Counted from the stretch's first letter, positions 1 to 6,458 are shown. The stretch is 9,896 nucleotides of DNA from JAPHTQ01 sp050287105 (GCA_050287105.1 JBNKBG010000089.1:1-9896); one strand, 5' to 3'. The notes: a model not told the origin generated them from the sequence alone. Numbers and translations: made by a program.

Positions 1-1493
1 ATGTCGATAAGAGCGGTCACCTCTTCGTCGCGCTCGTAGCGATCCTTCAGCTCCGGCTCCTGCTCCAGCGCCTTCTCCAGGGTCATGCCGATCTCGAACG
101 GGATCAACTTGGCGATCTGGTCAACGAAGCCGTAGGGGTGGCTGAGCACCCGGCCTACGTCGCGCACCACCGCCTTGGCCGCCAGGGTGCCGTAGGTGAT
201 GATCTGCGACACCTTCTCCCGACCATATTTCTGCGCCACGTAATCGATGACCCGGTCGCGTCCCTCCATACAGAAGTCGACGTCAAAGTCAGGCAGCGAT
301 ACCCGCTCCGGGTTGAGGAAGCGTTCGAACAGCAGGTCGTAGGCCAGCGGGTCGAGGTCGGTGATGGTGAGGGCGTAGGCCACCAGGGAACCGGCACCGG
401 AGCCGCGTCCCGGCCCCACCGGCACACCGTTGTTCTTGGCCCACTGGATAAAGTCGGCAACGATGAGGAAGTAGCCGGGGAAACCCATCTGGATGATCAC
501 ATCCAGCTCCATCTCCAGTCGTTCGTCGTAGGGTTTGCGTTTTTCGGCAAAATCAGCGGCGCGGCGCTCAAGCAGGATATCGAGGCGCTTCTCCAGACCC
601 TCGCGGGAGAGCTGGCGGAAATACTCGTCCATGGTCATGCCGTCGGGCACCGGGAAGTCGGGCAGGAAAGACTTGCCCAGAGTCAGCTCCAGGTTACAGC
701 GCCTGGCGATCTCGACGCTGTTCTCCAGCGCCTCCGGGATATCGGCGAAGAGTTCGACCATCTCCTCCGGTGTACGCAGGTACTGCTGCTCACTGTAGAG
801 GTGGCTACGGCGCGGATCGTCGATGGTTCGACCGTCGTGGATACAGACCCGCACCTCATGGGCACCGAAGTCATCCTTGCCAAGAAAACGCACGTCGTTG
901 GTCGCCACCACCGGGATCCCCATGGTTCCGGCGATCGCTACCGCAGCGTGAAGATAGGCCTCCTCACCGTCGCGACCGGTGCGCTGGAGTTCCAGGTAGT
1001 AGTTATCGGCGAAGAGTCGCAACCAGCCGGTGAGCAGCTCCGCCGCCTGCTCCCTCTTCCCCGCCAGCAGCGCCTGACCCACATCTCCCTCCCTGCCACC
1101 GGAGAGGGCGATCAGCCCCTTCACCTGCCCCGGCAGCCACTCGCGCTTGACGATGGGAATGCCACGGTGCTGGTTTTCGATATAACTGCGGGAGACCAGC
1201 CGGGTGAGGTTGCGGTAACCGGTCTCGTCCTTGCACAGCAGCACCAGGCGGCTGGGGCGACTGGCATCATCGGGATTCTCGACCCAGAGATCGACACCGA
1301 TGATCGGCTTGATCCCCGCCGCCTGCGCCGCCGAGTAGAACTTGACCATGGCGAAGAGGTTGCACTGATCGGTGAGCGCCACAGCAGGCATGCCCCGCTC
1401 CCGCGCGGCCGTCATCAACGGCTTGACCCGCACCAGACCATCGGTGAGGGAGAATTCGGTGTGCAGGCGGAGGTGGATGAACTGTGCAGACAT
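1..1493 (-). CDS. dnaE: DNA polymerase III subunit alpha, N-terminal part (runs off left edge)
   Basis: Replicative polymerase of the DNA polymerase III holoenzyme; it extends DNA 5' to 3' in the cytoplasm. My translation of the minus strand is open for 497 codons with no stop and begins MSAQFIHLRLHTEFSLTDGL, which fits the E. coli start and PHP domain (about residues 5-270). The palm domain follows, with GPGRGSGAGS at 360-369 and PDFDVDF at 401-407. Asp402 and Asp404 match the catalytic pair D401/D403 of E. coli; the third catalytic Asp lies outside the window. The last full codon is Asp497, in the match to E. coli EVKALIDM, so roughly 57% of the usual 1160-residue protein is missing. The start is fixed because an in-frame TGA lies eight codons upstream with no other start between. 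No Shine-Dalgarno is visible; the leader reads CCTCCCC just before ATG. It lies 133 bases downstream of rnhB, as in the usual rnhB-dnaE order. Confidence 0.97.
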   Translation of the reverse strand, partial: MSAQFIHLRLHTEFSLTDGLVRVKPLMTAARERGMPAVALTDQCNLFAMVKFYSAAQAAGIKPIIGVDLWVENPDDASRPSRLVLLCKDETGYRNLTRLVSRSYIENQHRGIPIVKREWLPGQVKGLIALSGGREGDVGQALLAGKREQAAELLTGWLRLFADNYYLELQRTGRDGEEAYLHAAVAIAGTMGIPVVATNDVRFLGKDDFGAHEVRVCIHDGRTIDDPRRSHLYSEQQYLRTPEEMVELFADIPEALENSVEIARRCNLELTLGKSFLPDFPVPDGMTMDEYFRQLSREGLEKRLDILLERRAADFAEKRKPYDERLEMELDVIIQMGFPGYFLIVADFIQWAKNNGVPVGPGRGSGAGSLVAYALTITDLDPLAYDLLFERFLNPERVSLPDFDVDFCMEGRDRVIDYVAQKYGREKVSQIITYGTLAAKAVVRDVGRVLSHPYGFVDQIAKLIPFEIGMTLEKALEQEPELKDRYERDEEVTALID

Positions 1494-1582
1494 GGGGAGG
1501 AACGTTAACCCGGGTCAGAGAAGAGGACAAGTCTTGACAGTGTAAAGGGTGAAAATGACCACGGAACACACAAAATATGCGC

Positions 1583-1634
1583 GCAAATGGCTCAGCAATT
1601 AGTAGTAGATACAGACCATTTGCTAACTAATTGC
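1583..1634. repeat. Two interleaved perfect inverted repeats between rnhB and dnaE
   Basis: Pair A is GCAAATGG (1583-1590) with CCATTTGC (1616-1623), 8 bases. Pair B is GCAATTAGT (1595-1603) with ACTAATTGC (1626-1634), 9 bases. The arms alternate A-B-A-B, so the two hairpins compete or could form a pseudoknot. On the minus strand both 5' arms begin GCAA, and the rnhB stop codon (TAG, 1629-1627) lies inside arm B. The stretch is more AT-rich than the genes around it. It sits where rnhB transcription would end or continue into dnaE. No run of T follows in either direction, so it is not a standard terminator. Function is unknown. Confidence 0.5.
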
Positions 1635-2226
1635 CTTCTAACAATCTGGCCACCGGGCCAAAACTACGGCGATGGATCGGCGTCACGCCCAGGCGCTGCA
1701 GCGCCTCAATATGCATCTTGCTGGGATAGCCCTTGTGCCCGGCAAAGCCGTAGCCAGGATAGAGCGAGTCCATCTCCACCATCTCCCGGTCGCGGGTCAC
1801 CTTGGCGATGATCGAGGCGGCACTGATCGCCGCCACTTTGCTGTCCCCTTTCACGATCGCCTCAGAGGTACACGGTAGCCTGGGGCAACGGTTACCGTCG
1901 ATCAGCGCATGCTGTGGCTGAGGATTGAGCCCGGCTACTGCTCGCTGCATCGCCACCATGGTCGCCTGAAGGATGTTCAGCTCGTCGATCTCCTCCACCT
2001 CGCAACGACCGATGGCCCAGGCCAGCGCCTTCTCCTTGATCTCGTCGAAGAGCTTCTCGCGCTTCTTCTCCGAGATCGCCTTGGAGTCGGCGAGTCCGTC
2101 TATGGGTCTGTCGGGATCGAGGATCACAGCAGCAGTCACCACCGGACCAGCCAGCGGGCCACGGCCCACTTCGTCGACGCCGGCGATGAGGAGCGAGCTG
2201 GATGAAAAATCGAAAGTCGTTTGCAT
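1627..2226 (-). CDS. rnhB: Ribonuclease HII
   Basis: Cuts the RNA strand of RNA-DNA hybrids and incises at single ribonucleotides left in DNA, a cytoplasmic repair role. The protein has 199 residues, close to the 198 of E. coli RNase HII, and the similarity runs end to end. Visible motifs are AGVDEVGRGPLAG (residues 15-27, catalytic Asp18 and Glu19), ALIDGNRCP (107-115, Asp110), VKGDSK (125-130, Asp128), ISAASIIAKVTRD (134-146), and HKGYP and HRRSFGP near the end. These four acidic residues match the metal-binding set of the family. ATG at 2226 gives the expected N-terminus; the ribosome binding site is weak (GAAG about 9 bases upstream). In E. coli rnhB follows lpxB on the same strand; here lpxB is flipped away and gnnA starts divergently 208 bases off, so rnhB must have its own promoter or be read from elsewhere. 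No clear promoter was recognised. Confidence 0.97.
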   Translation of the reverse strand: MQTTFDFSSSSLLIAGVDEVGRGPLAGPVVTAAVILDPDRPIDGLADSKAISEKKREKLFDEIKEKALAWAIGRCEVEEIDELNILQATMVAMQRAVAGLNPQPQHALIDGNRCPRLPCTSEAIVKGDSKVAAISAASIIAKVTRDREMVEMDSLYPGYGFAGHKGYPSKMHIEALQRLGVTPIHRRSFGPVARLLEGN

Positions 2227-2237
2227 GAAATACGCTT

Positions 2238-2247
2238 CGGTATATCT
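2238..2247 (+). repeat. Direct repeat, left copy, flanking the gnnA-gnnB-lpxB block
   Basis: CGGTATATCT lies 11 bases upstream of the rnhB start codon and occurs again, in the same orientation, at 5670-5679 just beyond the lpxA stop codon. The two copies bracket gnnA-gnnB-lpxB. Whether they are a footprint of rearrangement or a chance match is open. Confidence 0.4.
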
Positions 2248-2324
2248 GTCGGGTTGTCGAAGTTTACTCTCAACCCACTACGACCGGAACCAATATGCAA
2301 CGATCGACGCGGCATAGCTCCAAT

Positions 2325-2345
2325 GCAAAGTGTGCGCTACTTTGC
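2325..2345. repeat. Inverted repeat in the rnhB-gnnA divergent spacer
   Basis: GCAAAGT (2325-2331) and ACTTTGC (2339-2345) form a perfect 7-base inverted repeat around a 7-base loop. It lies 89 bases before the gnnA start in a 208-base spacer between divergent genes. No T run follows, so it is not an intrinsic terminator. It could be an operator for a dimeric regulator or a hairpin in the gnnA leader; nothing in the sequence decides between these. No convincing -35/-10 pair was found in the spacer. Confidence 0.4.
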
Positions 2346-2434
2346 GCATCCTGCCGATACTCTTATTGATCTCTCGCAGGCTAAATGCGACCATTTGCGC
2401 CTGATTTCGACCGCAACCAGCCAGGATTCCCATT

Positions 2435-3370
2435 GTGACAACTCCACTGAAAACCGCCGTGATCGGCGTCGGTTATCTGGGGCGCTTTCATGCCCAGAAA
2501 TATGCCGCCCTGCCTCAGGCCGAACTGGTGGCCGTGGCCGACAGCAACATGGAAAACGCCGAGCGTGTGGCCGCTGAGTGCAATACCCGTGCGCTGAGTG
2601 GCTACCGGGAACTCTTCGGTCAGGTGGATGCGGTCAGTATTGTGGTTCCCACCCAGATGCACTATCAGGTGGCAAAAGAGTGTCTGGAGCACAATATTCA
2701 TGTGCTACTGGAGAAACCGATGACCGTCACCGTGGCCGAGGCGGATGAGCTGATCGCCATCGCCAGGGAGAAGAAGCTGGTGTTGCAGATCGGCCATCTG
2801 GAACGTTTCAACTCCGCGGTACTGGCGCTCAAGCCGGTACTGACCACACCACAGTTCATCGAGTCACATCGTCTGGCACCTTTCAACCCGCGTGGTGCCG
2901 ATGTGAATGTGGTGCTGGATCTGATGATCCACGACATCGACATCATCCAGAATCTGGTGCAGTCGCCGATCAAGCATATCGATGCCAATGGTGTCTCGGT
3001 GCTGACCAAAGAGCACGACATCGTCAACGCCCGCATTACCTTCGAGAGCGGCTGCGTCGCCAACGTCACCGCCAGCCGGGTCACCATGAAGCCGCAACGC
3101 AAGATGCGCATCTTCCAGCCCGATGCCTACATCTCCATCGACTTCCAGGACAAGGTATTGAGCGTGCATCGCAAGGGGGAGAAAGAGATGTTCCCTGGTA
3201 TTCCTGAGATCACCTCCGAGGAGAGTATCTTTGACAACTCCGATGCGATCCTGGCCGAAGCCACCGCCTTTATCGATGCAATTAACAACAAGAGCGCCCC
3301 CCCTGTTACTGGTGAGGACGGACGTCGCGCACTGGATACCGCGATCCGCATCAGCGAGATTCTCGGCTAA
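2435..3370 (+). CDS. gnnA: UDP-N-acetylglucosamine 3-dehydrogenase (Gfo/Idh/MocA family)
   Basis: Predicted to oxidise the 3-hydroxyl of UDP-GlcNAc to a ketone with NAD+, the first step towards the 3-amino sugar of a modified lipid A. The 311-residue protein is a clear Gfo/Idh/MocA oxidoreductase. A Rossmann fold opens with AVIGVGYLGRFHA (8-20, GxGxxG at 11-16); the family EKP motif is at 93-95 (Lys94), GHLERFN at 120-126, and DLMIHDID at 162-169 supplies the conserved Asp and His166 of the active site. The start is GTG, with AGGA (2423-2426) 8 bases ahead. gnnB follows after 35 bases, then lpxB, as one likely operon. The specific call rests on context: in Acidithiobacillus ferrooxidans gnnA and gnnB lie between lpxA and lpxB. 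Family membership alone could also fit O-antigen sugar enzymes such as WbpB, but no UDP-GlcNAc 6-dehydrogenase or glycosyltransferase lies nearby. Confidence 0.88.
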   Translation: MTTPLKTAVIGVGYLGRFHAQKYAALPQAELVAVADSNMENAERVAAECNTRALSGYRELFGQVDAVSIVVPTQMHYQVAKECLEHNIHVLLEKPMTVTVAEADELIAIAREKKLVLQIGHLERFNSAVLALKPVLTTPQFIESHRLAPFNPRGADVNVVLDLMIHDIDIIQNLVQSPIKHIDANGVSVLTKEHDIVNARITFESGCVANVTASRVTMKPQRKMRIFQPDAYISIDFQDKVLSVHRKGEKEMFPGIPEITSEESIFDNSDAILAEATAFIDAINNKSAPPVTGEDGRRALDTAIRISEILG

Positions 3371-3405
3371 ACCGAATTCAACAATTCATCCAAAGGTAAA
3401 GAACA

Positions 3406-4500
3406 ATGATCCCAATGGTGGACCTCAAAGGTCAGTATCACGCGATTAAAGATGAAATTGATCAGGGCCTGTTACAGGCGCTTGACGCGACCCAGTTTAT
3501 CCTCGGCCCCAATGTACGCGCATTCGAAGAAGAGTCGGCTGCCTATCTTGGAGTGAAACACGCGGTCGGTTGTGCCTCCGGCACCGATGCCCTGCATCTG
3601 GCCCTGATCGCCGCCGGTATCGGCGAGGGTGACGAGGTGATCACCACGCCGTTCACCTTTATCGCCACGGCGGAAGCGATTCTTTATGTGGGCGCAGTAC
3701 CGGTCTTCGTTGATATCGACGAAAAAACCATGAACATCGACGTCAATCTGATCGAAGCGGCGATTACGAAAAAGACCAGGGCAATCCTGCCGGTACACCT
3801 GTTCGGACAACCCGCGGACATGGCATCTATCCAGAGCATCGCCGACAAACACGGCCTGATCGTGGTGGAAGACTGCGCCCAGTCCTTCGGCGCCGATATC
3901 GGTGGCAAGCAAACCGGTAGCCTCAGCGTAGCCGGCTGCTTCAGCTTCTTCCCCAGCAAGAACCTCGGCTGCTTTGGCGATGGCGGCCTGATCACCACTA
4001 ACGACGACAAGGCCGCTGAACATCTGCGCGTACTGCGTAACCACGGCAGCTGGCAGCGCTATCACCACTCGGAGCTGGGCTTCAACTCACGCCTCGATGA
4101 GCTACAGGCAGTGATCCTGCGCGCCAAACTGAAGCGCATCGATCAGTACAATGAAGGCCGCCGCCGTGTCGCCCATCGTTACTCTGCCGCGCTGGCGCAG
4201 ATGGACGGCACCACTCCGCCGCACGAAGATGGCATCGGTCGTCACGTCTACCACCAGTACACCCTGTTGAGTGAGAAGCGTGATCAGATCATGGCGGCAC
4301 TGCAGGCACAGCAGATCTCCTGCGCCGTTTACTATCCTATCCCGCTACATCAACAAGAGGTGTTCAGCGAGATGTGCAAAGGTGTCAGCCTGCCTGTCAG
4401 TGAAAAAATCGCCAGCCTCTGTATGTCACTACCCGTTTATCCTGAGCTGGAAGACGAGAAGGTGGATCAAATTCTTGATGTGATCCGCAGCGCTATTTGA
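3406..4500 (+). CDS. gnnB: UDP-3-keto-GlcNAc aminotransferase (DegT/DnrJ/EryC1 family, PLP)
   Basis: Predicted to transfer an amino group, from glutamate in the known enzyme, to the 3-keto sugar made by GnnA. The product is UDP-2-acetamido-3-amino-2,3-dideoxyglucose, the proposed LpxA substrate. The 364-residue protein has all the hallmarks of sugar aminotransferases: GCASGTDALHLAL (55-67, phosphate-binding), TPFTFIATAEA (81-91), VVEDCAQSFGA (153-163, Asp156 for the pyridine nitrogen, Gln159), FFPSKNLGCFGDGG (181-194, Lys185 as the PLP lysine) and GFNSRLDELQA (225-235). ATG at 3406 has AAAGG 9 bases upstream. Its TGA overlaps the GAGG binding site of lpxB, suggesting translational coupling. 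Base composition resembles the neighbours, so recent transfer is not evident. Fold and PLP chemistry are certain; the substrate is inferred from gnnA and the lpx genes beside it. Confidence 0.88.
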   Translation: MIPMVDLKGQYHAIKDEIDQGLLQALDATQFILGPNVRAFEEESAAYLGVKHAVGCASGTDALHLALIAAGIGEGDEVITTPFTFIATAEAILYVGAVPVFVDIDEKTMNIDVNLIEAAITKKTRAILPVHLFGQPADMASIQSIADKHGLIVVEDCAQSFGADIGGKQTGSLSVAGCFSFFPSKNLGCFGDGGLITTNDDKAAEHLRVLRNHGSWQRYHHSELGFNSRLDELQAVILRAKLKRIDQYNEGRRRVAHRYSAALAQMDGTTPPHEDGIGRHVYHQYTLLSEKRDQIMAALQAQQISCAVYYPIPLHQQEVFSEMCKGVSLPVSEKIASLCMSLPVYPELEDEKVDQILDVIRSAI

Positions 4501-4502
4501 GG
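4499..4502 (+). promoter_or_regulatory. Ribosome binding site that sets the lpxB start
   Basis: GAGG overlaps the gnnB stop (TGA, 4498-4500) and lies 6 bases before ATG at 4509. It favours that ATG over the in-frame TTG at 4497, which is inside gnnB and too close to any binding site. Confidence 0.7.
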
Positions 4503-4508
4503 CCACAG

Positions 4509-5651
4509 ATGGACACACCACGTCGGGTCATGGTGATCGCCGGAGAAGCCTCCGGCGAAGCGCGTGCTGCCCGTTTGGTGGAGGAACTGCGTCGGCTTCA
4601 TCCACAGACCAGTTTCTTCGGTATCGGTGGCGAACGTATGCGCACCGCCGGAGTCGATACACTGGTTGACTGCCGCGAGATGGCAGTACTCGGCCTCTTC
4701 GAAGTGCTACGGCATTATCGCCGCATCAAAGGCGTGCTTGAGCGCATGCGCGAACTGTTGCGCAGCGAGCGACCCGATCTGCTGATCCTGGTGGACTATT
4801 CCGGTTTCAACCTTCGCCTCGCCCCTACCGCCAAGGAATTGGGCATTCCGGTGCTCTACTACATCAGCCCACAGGTTTGGGCATGGCGTAAAAAGCGGGT
4901 AGTCAAAATCCGTGAAGTTGTGGATCAGATGGTGGTGGTGTTTCCCTTTGAGGTTCCGCTCTACGAAAAGGCCGGTGTACCGGTACAGTATGTCGGCCAT
5001 CCATTGCTGGATGAGGTACACAGCGAACTGGATCGCACTGCGGCAGCTAACACATTCGGTCTGGATCCGACGCGACCAACTATCGGACTCTTCCCGGGCA
5101 GTCGACGTAACGAAGTGCAACGCCTTCTCCCTACCCTGCTGGACGCCGCTGAACGTATTCACGCTGAACGACCTGAAATCCAGTTCCTGCTTCCCCAGGC
5201 AACCACGATCGAACGCGCAGAGATCGACAACCTGCTTGCAGACCGCTCGCTTCCGCTCACGGTGGTGGAGAATCGCTTTTACGATGTCACCCGTGCCTGT
5301 GATGCGATTGCTACCGCCTCAGGTACTGCCACTCTGGAAATCGCCCTGATGGGCGTCCCGTTGGTGGTTGTCTACCGTATTGCCAGCCTGAGTTATCACA
5401 TCATCCGCCGCCTGGTAAGACTCAAACATATTGCCATGTGCAATATCGTCGCCGGTGAAGAGGTTGCGAAGGAGCTGCTACAGGGTGAGGTCACCGCACA
5501 ACGAATCAGTAAAGAACTGCTGCGTCTGCTTGACCCTCAAGTCCATACCGAAACAACAGCACGCTTAAGCAAGATACGAGAAACGCTTGGTGAACCAGGA
5601 GGTGCGGGGCGTGCTGCAAAGATCGCAGCAGGGATGCTGGGGCTAAAATAA
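4509..5651 (+). CDS. lpxB: Lipid-A-disaccharide synthase
   Basis: Peripheral inner-membrane glycosyltransferase (family GT19) that joins UDP-2,3-diacylglucosamine to lipid X, giving the beta-1',6 lipid A disaccharide and UDP. The 380-residue length compares with 382 in E. coli. Motifs are AGEASGE at 11-17, VLGLFEVL at 60-67, LVDYSGFN at 94-101, SPQVWAWRKKRV at 120-131, YVGHPLLDEV at 161-170, LFPGSRRNEV at 194-203 (Arg199 in the position of the important Arg201 of E. coli) and ATASGTATLE at 268-277. ATG 4509 is chosen because GAGG precedes it and the resulting N-terminus fits the family. It runs opposite to lpxA, its usual upstream neighbour, and the two genes converge with 28 bases between stops. 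If GnnA and GnnB act as predicted, it must accept substrates with an amide at position 3. Confidence 0.97.
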   Translation: MDTPRRVMVIAGEASGEARAARLVEELRRLHPQTSFFGIGGERMRTAGVDTLVDCREMAVLGLFEVLRHYRRIKGVLERMRELLRSERPDLLILVDYSGFNLRLAPTAKELGIPVLYYISPQVWAWRKKRVVKIREVVDQMVVVFPFEVPLYEKAGVPVQYVGHPLLDEVHSELDRTAAANTFGLDPTRPTIGLFPGSRRNEVQRLLPTLLDAAERIHAERPEIQFLLPQATTIERAEIDNLLADRSLPLTVVENRFYDVTRACDAIATASGTATLEIALMGVPLVVVYRIASLSYHIIRRLVRLKHIAMCNIVAGEEVAKELLQGEVTAQRISKELLRLLDPQVHTETTARLSKIRETLGEPGGAGRAAKIAAGMLGLK

Positions 5652-5675
5652 AAATACCGGTGTAAAAACCGGTAT
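5644..5675 (-). terminator. Intrinsic terminator of the lpxA operon
   Basis: Stem arms at 5668-5675 and 5654-5661 (ACCGGTAT / ATACCGGT, 8 perfect pairs, 6-base loop). Read on the minus strand the stem is followed by TTTTATTTTA (5653-5644), a good U-tract, and begins 4 bases after the lpxA stop. Read on the plus strand there is no T run after the stem, so it should end lpxA transcripts much better than lpxB ones. The U-tract overlaps the lpxB stop codon. Confidence 0.8.
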
Positions 5676-5679
5676 ATCT
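5670..5679 (+). repeat. Direct repeat, right copy, flanking the gnnA-gnnB-lpxB block
   Basis: CGGTATATCT, identical to 2238-2247. It abuts the lpxA stop codon (5680-5682) and overlaps one arm of the terminator stem, so part of its sequence is explained by that hairpin. Confidence 0.4.
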
Positions 5680-6456
5680 CTAACGGATAATACTGCGCTT
5701 GGTACTCGACAGGAAATCGGAAAACCGCCTGACCTCTTCAGACTGCTCAGCCATTACGGCAATCTTCTTTGACGCCTCTTCCAGAGTCAGCCCTTCACGA
5801 TAGAGTATTTTGTAGACGTTGATCAGATTGCGTATCTGCTCGTCACTGAAACCACGTCGTTTGAGGCCCACTTTGTTGAGACCATGCGGTGCGGCAGGAT
5901 TGCCGGAGATCATCAGGTAGGGTGGAACGTCCTTGCTGATTGCACTACCCATACCACTGAAGGCGTGCTCACCAATGGAACAGAACTGATGTACCAGGGT
6001 GAAACCACTGAGGATCACATGGTCGCCGACATGTACATGTCCAGCCAGTGAGGCGTTGTTGGACATAATGACATGGTTACCAATACGGCAATCGTGGGCG
6101 ACATGAATATAAGCCATCAACAGGTTATCGTTACCGATACTGGTAACGCCGCTGTCATCGACAGTGCCACGATGGATAGTGGCAAACTCACGAATAGTGT
6201 TGCGATCGCCGATCTCCAGGCGGGTGACTTCACCGTGATACTTGAGATCCTGCGGGTCTTCACCGACAGAGGCAAACTGGAAAATCTTGTTATCACAACC
6301 AATGCGGGTCGGCCCGCTAATCACCACATGTGGACCGATCCAGGTATTGGCACCGATCTCGACATCGGCACCAATTACGCTATAAGCGCCGATAGATACC
6401 CCGGCGGCGATTTTCGCCGAGGGATCGATAATGGCTGTGGAGTGAATGCTGCTCAT
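5680..6456 (-). CDS. lpxA: UDP-(3-amino-)GlcNAc 3-acyltransferase LpxA
   Basis: First acylation of lipid A synthesis: transfers a 3-hydroxyacyl chain from acyl carrier protein to position 3 of the UDP-sugar, in the cytoplasm. The 258-residue protein is a left-handed beta helix of hexapeptide repeats (about 1-185) with a helical C-terminal part. Catalytic His121 sits in HVAHDCRIG (H125 of E. coli), with His118, His140 and His156 also kept. Met169 occupies the ruler position of Gly173 in E. coli; Pseudomonas aeruginosa has Met there and uses C10 chains, so a short chain is predicted. Ile117 stands where E. coli has Ala121, next to the active site. ATG 6456 is chosen over an in-frame ATG at 6483 inside fabZ because its N-terminus fits the family and it follows the fabZ stop by 2 bases. 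With gnnA and gnnB nearby, the natural acceptor is probably the 3-amino sugar, giving an amide; that is inference. Confidence 0.96.
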   Translation of the reverse strand: MSSIHSTAIIDPSAKIAAGVSIGAYSVIGADVEIGANTWIGPHVVISGPTRIGCDNKIFQFASVGEDPQDLKYHGEVTRLEIGDRNTIREFATIHRGTVDDSGVTSIGNDNLLMAYIHVAHDCRIGNHVIMSNNASLAGHVHVGDHVILSGFTLVHQFCSIGEHAFSGMGSAISKDVPPYLMISGNPAAPHGLNKVGLKRRGFSDEQIRNLINVYKILYREGLTLEEASKKIAVMAEQSEEVRRFSDFLSSTKRSIIR

Positions 6457-6458
6457 AC

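Noticed and set aside
138..1508. Long plus-strand open frame of 456 codons
   Set aside because: It is antisense to dnaE, which reads cleanly with polymerase motifs on the minus strand; the plus-strand product has no recognisable domain and the GC-rich codon bias explains the absence of stops.
1534..1539. TTGACA on the plus strand, a perfect -35 box
   Set aside because: No -10 element lies at the right distance and no plus-strand gene follows.
2221..2577. Plus-strand open frame across the rnhB-gnnA spacer
   Set aside because: It overlaps gnnA out of frame and the rnhB start on the other strand, and its product shows no family features.
2435..4500. gnnA/gnnB as O-antigen or capsule sugar genes (WbpB/WbpE type)
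   Set aside because: No uronic acid dehydrogenase, acetyltransferase or glycosyltransferase is near, and both genes are embedded with lipid A genes as in A. ferrooxidans. It remains a minor alternative.
4497..4508. In-frame TTG start for lpxB
   Set aside because: It lies inside the last codons of gnnB; ATG 4509 has a GAGG at good spacing and gives a family-length protein.
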